From NCBI RefSeq assembly GCF_001420995.1, contig NZ_CP012184.1, forward strand, positions 5,564,501-5,628,500: DNA of 64,000 nt. The letters run 5' to 3'. Below, piece by piece: positions 1 through 7,496 of the stretch. Numbering within the stretch: position 1 is the stretch's first letter; each line of letters begins with the position of its first letter. The stretch comes from Pseudonocardia sp. EC080619-01 (GTDB lineage: Bacteria > Actinomycetota > Actinomycetes > Mycobacteriales > Pseudonocardiaceae). Both the position numbers and the translations under genes were made by a program. A model generated the notes under the pieces. It searched no databases. It was not told where the DNA came from and worked only from the letters and a program-made list of their open reading frames with translations.

Positions 1-3000
1 TTCGCCGAGCTGGCGGTCCGCGCCGGTGACCAGGTCGGCGCCCCGCGGGTCGAGGAGCTCGATCTCGTCGCCCCGCTGAGCGTCGGCGACCGCGACGGCG
101 TGGCCCTGCAGGTCTCCGTCGACACCGCCGTGGACAGCGCCGTGGACACCGGCACCGGCACCGGTGCCGTCGGTGGGCGCCTGCGGCTGACCGTGCACGC
201 CCGCCCCTCCGACGACGCGCCGTGGACCCTGCACGCCCGCGGCGTCCTGGCCCCCGACGACGGCCGGGACACCGTCGCGGACCCCGGCGAGTGGCCGCCG
301 CGCGACGCCCGGCAGGCAGCCGGCACACCCGGGACGTGGGTTCGCGACGGCGAGATCCTCGCCGAGGTCACCCTCCCCGACGGCGCCACCGCCGACGGCT
401 GGGGCCTGCACCCCGCGCTGCTGGACGCGGCCCTGCGCACCGCCGCCGCGCTCGGCCGGGACGCCACCACCGACGCCACGACCGACGCCGCCACCGGGCC
501 GGACCGGATCGAGGGCCTGACCCTGCACGCCACCGGCGCCGGCACGCTGCGCGTGCGGATCACCGGGACCGGTCCCGGGACGTTCGCCCTCGTCGCCACC
601 GACCCCACCGGCGCCCCGGTGCTCACCGCCGACACCGTCCACACCGGAGGGACGGGCGACGCGCCGGCACCCGCCGCGACCGGGCAGGGTGGGCTCTTCG
701 GCCTGCACTGGACCCCCGTCGAGCTCGGCGACCGCGCCGCGGGCACCCGCTGGGCCGTCGTCGGCGACGACGAGCTCGACCTCGGCTACGCGATGCACCG
801 CGCCGACGAGACCGTCAGCGCCTACGCCGAGTCCCTCGGCGGGGCCGTCGGCGACACCGGGCTGGCCCCCGACGTCTTCCTCATCCCGGTCGTCGGCGAC
901 CCGGACGGCGGCGCGGCCGCCGTGCACACCCTGACCACCCGGGTGCTGGGCCTGCTGCAGGAGTGGCTCGACGAGCCGCGCCTCGCCGACGCGCGCCTCG
1001 TCGTCGTCACGCGGGGTGCGGTCGCCGCCGACGGCGGGACCGTCACCGACCCGGCGGCCGCCGCCGTCTGGGGCCTGGTGCGCGCCGCGCAGACGGAGAA
1101 CCCGGGCCGGATCCGGCTCGTCGACCTCGACGACACGTTCCGCTCGGCCGGGGTCCTGCCGCACCTGCTGCTGCTCGACGAGCAGCAGCTGCTGGTCCGC
1201 GACCACGCGGTCCGCGCCGCCCGCCTGGCCCGGCTGCCGGAGGCCGCACCGGAGACCACGCGTCCGGCGGCGGACTGGGACCCGGACGGCACCGTCCTGG
1301 TCACCGGCGGCACCGGTGGCCTCGGCGCGCTGCTCGCCCGGCACCTCGTCACGACCGGGCGGACCCGGAACCTGCTGCTGGCGAGCCGCCGCGGCCCGGA
1401 CGCCCCCGGCGCGGCCGCGCTGCGCGACGAGCTGACCGCGCTCGGCGCCGCCGTCACCGTCACCGCGTGCGACGCCGGGGACCCCGACGCCGTCACCGCG
1501 CTGGTCGGGTCCGTCCCGGCCGGGCGCCCGCTGACCGCGGTCGTCCACACCGCCGGCGTCCTCGACGACGGCCTCACCGGCTCGCTCACCCCCGAGCGCC
1601 TCGCCGGGGTGCTGCGTCCCAAGCTCGACGCCGCGTGGCACCTGCACGCCGCGACCCGCGAGCTGCCGCTGGCCGCGTTCGTCCTCTACTCGTCGGTGTC
1701 GGGGATCCTCGGCAGCGCCGGGCAGGCCAACTACGCCGCCGCCAACGCGGGCCTCGACGGGCTGGCCCGGTACCGGGCCGGGCTCGGGCTGCCCGCGGTG
1801 TCGCTCGGCTGGGGCCCGTGGGGCCAGGGGAGCGGCATGACCGAGCAGGTCGGCGACGCCGACCTGGAGCGGATGGCCCGCGGCGGGCTGCCCGCCCTCG
1901 ACGCCGCCGACGGTCTCGCCCTGTTCGACGCCGCACTCGCCCGGCCGGAGCCGGTCGTCGTCCCGACCCGGATCAACGTCGCCGGGCTGGCCGTGCAGCA
2001 GGCGCTGCCCGCGCTGTGGCGGGACCTGGTGCCCCGCACCCGCCGCACCGCCGCCGCGGCGGGCTCGTCGCCGGTCACGGTGCGGGAGCGGCTGCGCCAC
2101 CTCGACCCGGCCGGGCAGGAGGCGCTGCTCGTCGAGCTCGTCACCGGCTACACGGCCGGGCTGCTCGGCCACGAGGACCCGGCGGCGGTCGACCCGGAGC
2201 GCGGCTTCCTGGAGCTGGGCTTCGACTCACTGGTCGCGGTGGGGCTGCGCAACCAGCTCGGCGAGGTCCTCGGGCTGCGACTCGCCGGGTCGATCGTCTT
2301 CGACAGCACGACCCCGGTGAAGCTCGCCCGGCGGCTGCACGAGCAGATCGAGCAGGCCCCCGCACCCGGTGCGACGCCGGTCGCCACGGCCGGGCGGCCC
2401 GCGGCGCACGGCGACGAGACGCTCGTCGGCATGTTCCACGCCGCCGTCCGCGGCGGGAAGCTGGTGGAGGCGATGCGGATGCTCAAGGCCGCCGCGAACA
2501 CGCGTCCGATGTTCGCGTCCCCGGCCGAGCTGGAGGAGCTGTCCGAGCCGGTCACCCTCGCCGAGGGGCCCACCGACCCGCGGCTGATCTTCGTCAGTGC
2601 GCCCGGTGCGACCGGCGGCGTGCACCAGTACGCCCGGATCGCCGCGCACTTCCGCGGCAGCCGGCACGTGTCCGCGCTGCCGCTGATGGGCTTCGCACCC
2701 GGCGAGCAGCTGCCCGCCACCAGCGAGGCCGCCGCCCGCATCGTCGCCGAGAGCGTGCTGCTGGCCAGCGACGGCGAGCCGTTCGTCATGGTCGGCCACT
2801 CCACCGGCGGCTCGCTGGCCTACCTCGCCGCGGGCGTCCTCGAGGACACCTGGGGCGTGCGGCCGGAGGCGGTCGTCCTGCTCGACACCGCCTCCATCCG
2901 CTGGGACGCGGCCGAGGGCAACGACCTGGACCGCACGACCCGCTTCTACCTGGCCGACATCGACTCGCCGTCGGTGACGCTGAACAGCGCGCGGATGTCG

Positions 3001-3252
3001 GCGATGGCGCACTGGTTCATGACGATGACCGAGATCGACTCGCCCCCGACGACCGCGCCGACGCTGCTCGTCCGCGCCGCCCGCGACGTCGAGGGCTTCA
3101 TCCTGGACACCTCCGCGGTGCCCGCCGACGCCGTCGTCGACATCGACGCCGACCACCTCTCGCTCGCCATGGAGCACTCGTCGCTGACCGCCGGCGCGAT
3201 CGAGACCTGGCTCGCCGAGCTGCCCGCCCCGACCACGGAGGACGTCTCATGA
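1..3252 (+). CDS. nysK: Polyene PKS, last module 3' part (DH-KR-ACP) with chain-releasing thioesterase, NysK-like, 5' truncated by window
   Basis: Open from the first base to a TGA, 1,083 residues visible; the start lies outside. Order seen: DH remnant (nt 1 to about 650), KR (about 1280-1960), ACP (about 2090-2340), TE (about 2580-3220). KR has the TGGTGGLG cofactor loop, an LDD motif (B-type) and catalytic Tyr at nt 1732. ACP has GFDSL with the phosphopantetheine Ser at 2227. TE has GHSTGG with nucleophile Ser at 2800, Asp at 2884 and His at 3154. The DH lacks the YGPxF region found in every sibling module (about 23 residues missing near nt 292-350), and the DxxxH position reads DAALR, so it is probably inactive. 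The module should leave a hydroxyl, after which the TE cyclises the macrolactone. Ends in an ATGA overlap with the P450. Orthology to NysK/AmphK is inferred from TE, position and neighbours. Confidence 0.93.
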   Translation, partial: FAELAVRAGDQVGAPRVEELDLVAPLSVGDRDGVALQVSVDTAVDSAVDTGTGTGAVGGRLRLTVHARPSDDAPWTLHARGVLAPDDGRDTVADPGEWPPRDARQAAGTPGTWVRDGEILAEVTLPDGATADGWGLHPALLDAALRTAAALGRDATTDATTDAATGPDRIEGLTLHATGAGTLRVRITGTGPGTFALVATDPTGAPVLTADTVHTGGTGDAPAPAATGQGGLFGLHWTPVELGDRAAGTRWAVVGDDELDLGYAMHRADETVSAYAESLGGAVGDTGLAPDVFLIPVVGDPDGGAAAVHTLTTRVLGLLQEWLDEPRLADARLVVVTRGAVAADGGTVTDPAAAAVWGLVRAAQTENPGRIRLVDLDDTFRSAGVLPHLLLLDEQQLLVRDHAVRAARLARLPEAAPETTRPAADWDPDGTVLVTGGTGGLGALLARHLVTTGRTRNLLLASRRGPDAPGAAALRDELTALGAAVTVTACDAGDPDAVTALVGSVPAGRPLTAVVHTAGVLDDGLTGSLTPERLAGVLRPKLDAAWHLHAATRELPLAAFVLYSSVSGILGSAGQANYAAANAGLDGLARYRAGLGLPAVSLGWGPWGQGSGMTEQVGDADLERMARGGLPALDAADGLALFDAALARPEPVVVPTRINVAGLAVQQALPALWRDLVPRTRRTAAAAGSSPVTVRERLRHLDPAGQEALLVELVTGYTAGLLGHEDPAAVDPERGFLELGFDSLVAVGLRNQLGEVLGLRLAGSIVFDSTTPVKLARRLHEQIEQAPAPGATPVATAGRPAAHGDETLVGMFHAAVRGGKLVEAMRMLKAAANTRPMFASPAELEELSEPVTLAEGPTDPRLIFVSAPGATGGVHQYARIAAHFRGSRHVSALPLMGFAPGEQLPATSEAAARIVAESVLLASDGEPFVMVGHSTGGSLAYLAAGVLEDTWGVRPEAVVLLDTASIRWDAAEGNDLDRTTRFYLADIDSPSVTLNSARMSAMAHWFMTMTEIDSPPTTAPTLLVRAARDVEGFILDTSAVPADAVVDIDADHLSLAMEHSSLTAGAIETWLAELPAPTTEDVS

Positions 3253-4451
3253 GCACCCCGGCCACCTGCCCGGTCACCGGTGACGGGCCGCCGTCGCTGG
3301 GCGGACAGACCCCGCCCGTCCTGCGGATGAGCCCGCTGCTGCGCGAGCTGCAGCAGCAGGCGCCGGTCTGCCGGGTCCGCACCCCCGCCGGTGACGACGG
3401 CTGGCTGGTCACCCGCTACGCCGAGCTCAAGTCCCTGCTGCACGACGAGCGTCTCGGCCGCGCGCACGCCGACCCGCCGAACGCCCCGCGGTACGTGCAG
3501 AACCCGTTCCTGGACCTGCTCGTCGTCGACGACGCCGAGCAGGCCAGGGACCTGCACAAGGAGATGCGGCGGCTGCTGACCCCGCAGTTCTCCGCGCGGC
3601 GGGTGCTGAACCTGATGCCTGCCGTGTCCGCGATCGCCGAGGAGGTCCTCGACGGGTTCGTCGCCGCCGGCGCCCCCGGGGACCTGCACGGCGGGTTCTC
3701 GATGCCGTACTCGTTGACCGTCCTGTGCGCGCTGATCGGGATCCCGCCCGCGGACCGCCCCGCGCTCGTGCAGACGATCATGACGATGGGCGACCTGGAC
3801 GACTCCGAGCGCGTCGCTTCGGGTCAGGCCGAACTCTTCGGCCTGCTGTCCGGCATCGCCCGGCGCAAGCGGATCGACCCCACCGACGACGTCATCTCCC
3901 GGCTCTGCGACCAGGTCCCCGACGAGCGGATCGGCCCGATCGCCGCCGGCCTGCTGTTCGCCGGCCTGGACAGCGTCGCCAGCCACGTCGACCTGGGCGT
4001 GCTCCTCTTCTCGGCCTACCCGGACCAGCTCGAGGCCGCGCTCGCCGACGAGCGCACCATGCGCGAGGCCGTCGAGGAGATCCTGCGCTGCGCCAAGGCC
4101 GGCGGCTCGGTGCTGCCCCGCTACGCCACCGACGACGTCGAGATCGGCGACGTCACCATCCGCACCGGCGACCTGGTGCTGCTCGACTTCACCCTGGTCA
4201 ACTTCGACACCGAGGTGTTCGACGAGCCCGAGGTGTTCGACATCCGCCGGCAGTCGAACCCGCACCTGACCTTCGGGCACGGCATGTGGCACTGCATCGG
4301 CGCCCCGCTGGCCCGGATGTCCCTGCGGATCGCCTTCACCCAGCTGTTCACCCGGCTCCCCGGGCTGCGCCCCGCAGGTCCGGTGGAGGAGATGCGCCGT
4401 GGCTCCGAGGGCCTCTCCGGCGGCCTGACGGAGCTCCCCGTGACCTGGTGA
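3249..4451 (+). CDS. nysL: Cytochrome P450, NysL/AmphL/PimD-like macrolactone hydroxylase
   Basis: 400 residues, a normal size for a soluble bacterial P450. The ATG overlaps the TGA of the upstream PKS gene (ATGA), implying translational coupling. Heme loop FGHGMWHCIG with the thiolate Cys349. The I-helix reads AGLDSVAS, with Ser where most P450s have Thr; from memory this is typical of the CYP161 polyene polyol hydroxylases (NysL, AmphL, PimD). Family role: late hydroxylation or epoxidation of the polyol part of the aglycone, at C-10 in nystatin. A CPVTG motif lies near the N terminus and the C terminus is ELPVTW. Position directly after the TE gene matches nysK-nysL. Substrate position is inferred, not shown. 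Electron-transfer partners are not encoded next to it. Confidence 0.93.
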   Translation: MSTPATCPVTGDGPPSLGGQTPPVLRMSPLLRELQQQAPVCRVRTPAGDDGWLVTRYAELKSLLHDERLGRAHADPPNAPRYVQNPFLDLLVVDDAEQARDLHKEMRRLLTPQFSARRVLNLMPAVSAIAEEVLDGFVAAGAPGDLHGGFSMPYSLTVLCALIGIPPADRPALVQTIMTMGDLDDSERVASGQAELFGLLSGIARRKRIDPTDDVISRLCDQVPDERIGPIAAGLLFAGLDSVASHVDLGVLLFSAYPDQLEAALADERTMREAVEEILRCAKAGGSVLPRYATDDVEIGDVTIRTGDLVLLDFTLVNFDTEVFDEPEVFDIRRQSNPHLTFGHGMWHCIGAPLARMSLRIAFTQLFTRLPGLRPAGPVEEMRRGSEGLSGGLTELPVTW

Positions 4452-4456
4452 ACCCC

Positions 4457-4520
4457 GTGATCACGGATCGGGGATGGAGGCGGTCACATGTGGCCGGCTG
4501 GGTTCCCGATCCGTGATCAC
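4457..4520. repeat. 64-bp inverted repeat, copy 1
   Basis: Perfect 16-bp arms GTGATCACGGATCGGG (4457-4472) and its complement (4505-4520), extendable by one outer C-G pair. The loop holds a nested palindrome around CACATGTG flanked by CGG/CCG, so the whole unit can form a long interrupted stem. Starts 5 bp after the nysL stop, so it could also act as its terminator, though no T tract follows. Confidence 0.9.
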
Positions 4521-4741
4521 GAGGGTTTCGGCGGCCGGTCCGGGGCCGGGCCTCGTGGCCCCCGGGCCGGAGGGGCGCAGCCGCCGATGGGGTGGCGCGG
4601 CACGGTGGACGGCGCGGCGCGGTGGGTGATCCGGTGCGCCCACGAGGGGGGCCCGACGGCAGCTCGATCCCGTGCCGGGAGCGCTCGTGTTCTGCACCGG
4701 CTCGTGGTGCCGAGCAGGGGTCCGGGTGGGGACCGGACTCG

Positions 4742-4805
4742 GTGATCACGGATCGGGAAGGGGCCCGGTCACATCTGTCCGGGTGGCTTCCCGATCCGTG
4801 ATCAC
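4742..4805. repeat. 64-bp inverted repeat, copy 2
   Basis: Same arms as copy 1, here 18 bp perfect (4742-4759 and 4788-4805). Inner sequence CCCGGTCACATCTGTCCGGG forms a nested stem with five GC pairs. Same total length as the other copies although the loop sequence differs. Confidence 0.9.
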
Positions 4806-4990
4806 GTGGCTCGGCGGGAGCGCCCTGTGTTCCCGGCCCGATCCGGCGGCAGCTGCCGGGGATGGCACGGGCGTGGTGGGAGGGGTGCCACGAGGGGTGT
4901 CGGACACCAGCTCGATCCCGTGCCGGGAGCGCTCGTCATCGGCACCGGCTCGTGGTCCTGAGCTGCGGGTCCGGGTGCGGGCCGAGCCTG

Positions 4991-5054
4991 GTGATCACGG
5001 ATCGGGGGGAGAACCGGCCACATCTGTCCGCATGGCCGCCCGATCCGTGATCAC
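4991..5054. repeat. 64-bp inverted repeat, copy 3
   Basis: Same 16-bp arms (4991-5006 and 5039-5054) and the same inner CGG...CACATCTGT...CCG core. Ends 5 bp before the complement of the nysN stop codon, mirroring copy 1 next to nysL. The outer two copies therefore sit symmetrically at the ends of the two convergent genes. Confidence 0.9.
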
Positions 5055-5059
5055 TGGTG

Positions 5060-6409
5060 TCAGGTCCAGGTCACCGGGAGCTCGTGCAGGCCGAAGAGGA
5101 CGCCGTCGTACTTCACGGGCAGGTCCTCGGCGGGCACGGCCAGGCGGAGGTTCGGGATGCGCTCGAACAGGGTCCGGTAGGCGATCTCCATCTCCAGCCG
5201 CACGAGGTTCTGGCCCAGGCACTGGTGCACGCCGTAGCCGAAGGCCACGTGCGAGCGCGCGGAGCGGTCCGGGTCGAAGGCGTCGGCTCCGTCGAAGGCG
5301 TCGCCGTCGTGGTTGGCGGCGGCGAGCAGCGGTACGAGGCCCTCACCGGCGCGGATGGTGCGGCCACCGATCTCGACGTCCTCCAGCGCCACCCGGAACG
5401 CGACCAGGTCGGCCACCGAGTAGTAGCGCAGCAGCTCCTCGACGATGCGGTCGTCGCCGATCCACTGCGGGTTCGTCAGCAGCTGGACGACGCCGAGGCC
5501 GATGTTGTTCGCCGTCGTCTCGTGCCCGGCGATCAGCAGCAGCATCGCGACGCCGGAGAGCTCCTGGCGGGACAGGGTCCCGGCCGCGGCGAGCCGGCTG
5601 ATCAGGTCGGTGCCGGGGCGCCGTTCCTTGATCCGGATGAGCCGGCCCAGGTAGCGGAGCAGGGCCGCGGTGGCCGCGTCGCGCTCGTCGTCGGTGGAGC
5701 TGAGGGTGACCAGGACGCGGGTCTTCGCCTCGAAGAAGTCGCGGTCCGCCTTCGGGACGCCGAGCATGCCGGCGATCACCAGGGACGGCACCGGCAGCGC
5801 GAAGTCCTCGATCAGGTCGGCGGCGCCGTCCTTGGCGAGGACGGCGTCGATCCGCTCGTCGACGATCTGCTGGATCTCCGGGCGCAGCGCGCGCACCTTG
5901 CGGACGGTGAACTCCGGGATCAGGGTCCGGCGGAACCGGTCGTGCTCCGGCGGGTCCATCGACACGAACCAGCCCGGCACCTCGTCCGCCGACGGAGCCC
6001 CGCCGGTCCGGGCCGCCTTCGGGAAGCCGGGACGGGAGGGGTCGGCGCTGATCCGCGGGTCGGTGAGGACGGCGCGGACGTCGGCGTGCCGGGTGATCAG
6101 CCAGACCGGCCCGCTGGGCAGCTCGGACCGGACGGGCTCGCCGCCGTCGCGGTAGTCGGCGTACTCGGGCGGCGGGAACGGCCGGCCGGGGCGCCGCAGC
6201 GGGAACGCGACGGGGCAGCCGGCGGCGGCACCATGGGCCTCGGCGGCGGCACCACCGGCTCCGGCGCCAGCACTGCCGGCCCCGGTGACGGGGCAGGCAG
6301 TCCCGGTCCCGGCGTCGGTCCCGGTCCTCATCCCAGTCCCGGCTCCGGCCTCGGTCCCGGTTACGGCGTCGGACCCGGCGGGCGTGGTCTCCTCGGTGCC
6401 GGTGCTCAT
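5060..6409 (-). CDS. nysN: Cytochrome P450, NysN/AmphN-like (exocyclic methyl to carboxyl oxidation)
   Basis: 449 residues from the ATG that overlaps the aminotransferase stop (ATGA). Heme loop FGYGVHQCLG with Cys397; I-helix AGHETT; C terminus ELPVTW. The overall pattern is CYP105-like, the family of NysN, AmphN and PimG, which oxidise the C-16 methyl branch of polyenes to a carboxyl. The assignment rests on family resemblance and on being last in a DI-DII-N operon. The first 70 residues are a low-complexity Gly/Thr/Ala run with two CPV motifs; an internal Met at residue 27 is an alternative start and would remove part of it. These enzymes need a ferredoxin, but the usual neighbour nysM is absent downstream. 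Confidence 0.9.
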   Translation of the reverse strand: MSTGTEETTPAGSDAVTGTEAGAGTGMRTGTDAGTGTACPVTGAGSAGAGAGGAAAEAHGAAAGCPVAFPLRRPGRPFPPPEYADYRDGGEPVRSELPSGPVWLITRHADVRAVLTDPRISADPSRPGFPKAARTGGAPSADEVPGWFVSMDPPEHDRFRRTLIPEFTVRKVRALRPEIQQIVDERIDAVLAKDGAADLIEDFALPVPSLVIAGMLGVPKADRDFFEAKTRVLVTLSSTDDERDAATAALLRYLGRLIRIKERRPGTDLISRLAAAGTLSRQELSGVAMLLLIAGHETTANNIGLGVVQLLTNPQWIGDDRIVEELLRYYSVADLVAFRVALEDVEIGGRTIRAGEGLVPLLAAANHDGDAFDGADAFDPDRSARSHVAFGYGVHQCLGQNLVRLEMEIAYRTLFERIPNLRLAVPAEDLPVKYDGVLFGLHELPVTWT

Positions 6410-7464
6410 GCCACTCCGTAGAACGCGCGGACCTGGCCGGTGATGAACTCCTGGTCCTCGGCGGTCAGCCCGGTGTGGGTGGGGAGGTAGAAGCCGTCGG
6501 CGGCCAGCCGTGACGCGTTCAGCGACGGCCAGACCGGGTCGAGGTACATCGGCTGGCGGCTCATCGGCTTGAAGAACACCCGGGTGTCGATGCCCTGCTC
6601 GGCGAGGTGGGCGAGGAGCTCGTCGCGGCGCTCGGCGCGCACGTCGTACATCCATAGCACGTCCCGCGGCGGCATCAGGGTGACGCCGGGGACGTCGCGC
6701 AGGGCGTCGTCGTAGCGCTTCTCGATGTCGCGCCGGGCCGCCAGGATGCCGTCGAGCTGCTCGGTCTGCGCGAGCGCGACGGCGGCCTGCATGTTGGTCA
6801 TCCGGTAGTTGTAGGCGAGCTTCTTGTGCAGGAAGCTGTGGTCGCGGGTGAAGGCCATCGCCCGCAGGTGCGCCATCTGGCCGGCCAGGTGCGCGTCGCG
6901 GGTCACGCAGATCCCGCCCTCACCGGACGTGATGATCTTGTTGGCGAACAGCGAGAAGCAGGCGATGTCCCCCGTGGGCAGGACGCCGTGCGCCTCGGCG
7001 GAGTCCTCGACGACCCGCAGGTTGTACTCGTAGGCCAGCTCGAGGATCGGCTCCATGTCGCACCGGCGGCCGTAGACGTGCACCGGCATGATCACCTTGG
7101 TGCGCGGGGTGATCTTCTCCTCGATGAGCGCGACGTCGATGTTCAGGTCGTCGCCGCAGTCGACGAAGACCGGCGTCGCGCCGGTGTAGGTGACCGCCCA
7201 CGCCGAGGCGATCATCGTGAACTCCGGGACGATCACCTCGTCGCCGGGGCCGACGCCGAGTGCGCGCAGGGCGAGGGTCAGCGCCGTCGTCCCGGACGAG
7301 CACGCGACCCCGTGCGGGACGCCGTTCCAGGCGGCGAACGCCTCCTCGAACCGCGCGATGTAGGGGCCCTGCGAGGAGATCCAGCCGCCGCCGACGGCGT
7401 CGGTGACGTAGGAGAGCTCGTGGCCGTCGAGCCACGGCTTGGACACCGGTTGGGTGAAGGACAT
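6406..7464 (-). CDS. nysDII: PLP-dependent sugar aminotransferase, NysDII-like (DegT/DnrJ/EryC1 family)
   Basis: 352 residues. Fold-type I sugar aminotransferase with a GTTALTLAL cofactor loop, EDSAEAHG, and the Schiff-base Lys176 in FSLFANKIITSGEGG. Similar in pattern to perosamine-synthase type enzymes acting on GDP-keto-6-deoxyhexoses. In nystatin and amphotericin, NysDII/AmphDII makes GDP-mycosamine, which the adjacent glycosyltransferase attaches. The start is chosen at MSFTQPVSKPW, with AGGGA about 7 nt upstream; longer frames overlap the glycosyltransferase and have no homology. It lies 32 bp after the glycosyltransferase and overlaps the P450 start by 4 bp. Mycosamine versus perosamine cannot be decided from sequence alone. 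The GDP-mannose dehydratase (nysDIII) is not in the window. Confidence 0.92.
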   Translation of the reverse strand: MSFTQPVSKPWLDGHELSYVTDAVGGGWISSQGPYIARFEEAFAAWNGVPHGVACSSGTTALTLALRALGVGPGDEVIVPEFTMIASAWAVTYTGATPVFVDCGDDLNIDVALIEEKITPRTKVIMPVHVYGRRCDMEPILELAYEYNLRVVEDSAEAHGVLPTGDIACFSLFANKIITSGEGGICVTRDAHLAGQMAHLRAMAFTRDHSFLHKKLAYNYRMTNMQAAVALAQTEQLDGILAARRDIEKRYDDALRDVPGVTLMPPRDVLWMYDVRAERRDELLAHLAEQGIDTRVFFKPMSRQPMYLDPVWPSLNASRLAADGFYLPTHTGLTAEDQEFITGQVRAFYGVA

Positions 7465-7496
7465 CGCGATTCCCTGGGTCGGTGGGGTCGGTGGGG

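Larger units (their letters stand above)
4452..5059. repeat. Convergent intergenic region: tandem repeat array capped by three 64-bp inverted repeats; no ferredoxin gene
   Basis: 608 bp between the stops of two convergent P450 genes. Three 64-bp inverted repeats begin at 4457, 4742 and 4991 and delimit two repeat units of 285 and 249 bp. The spacers are also related: a 29-bp stretch starting CAGCTCGATCCCGTGCCGGG is identical at 4660-4688 and 4908-4936, offset 248 bp, followed by further imperfect similarity. Small open frames here have no recognisable protein features and read through the repeats. In nys and amph the ferredoxin gene nysM/amphM is expected here; I see no ferredoxin-like Cys pattern. 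Likely a bidirectional terminator region or a genome-wide intergenic repeat family. Confidence 0.85.

Noticed and set aside
222..4451. Plus-strand frame of 1,409 codons covering nysK and nysL
   Set aside because: Only its last 400 codons (from 3249) are a real gene (the P450); the rest is out of frame with the PKS and Arg-rich.
4488..5023. Several 60-90 codon frames in the nysL-nysN interval
   Set aside because: They run through the inverted repeats, lack ribosome-binding sites and show no ferredoxin or other motif.
4457..5054. CRISPR-like array
   Set aside because: Only three palindromic units with 185-221 bp spacers that are themselves related; no cas genes. Not a CRISPR.
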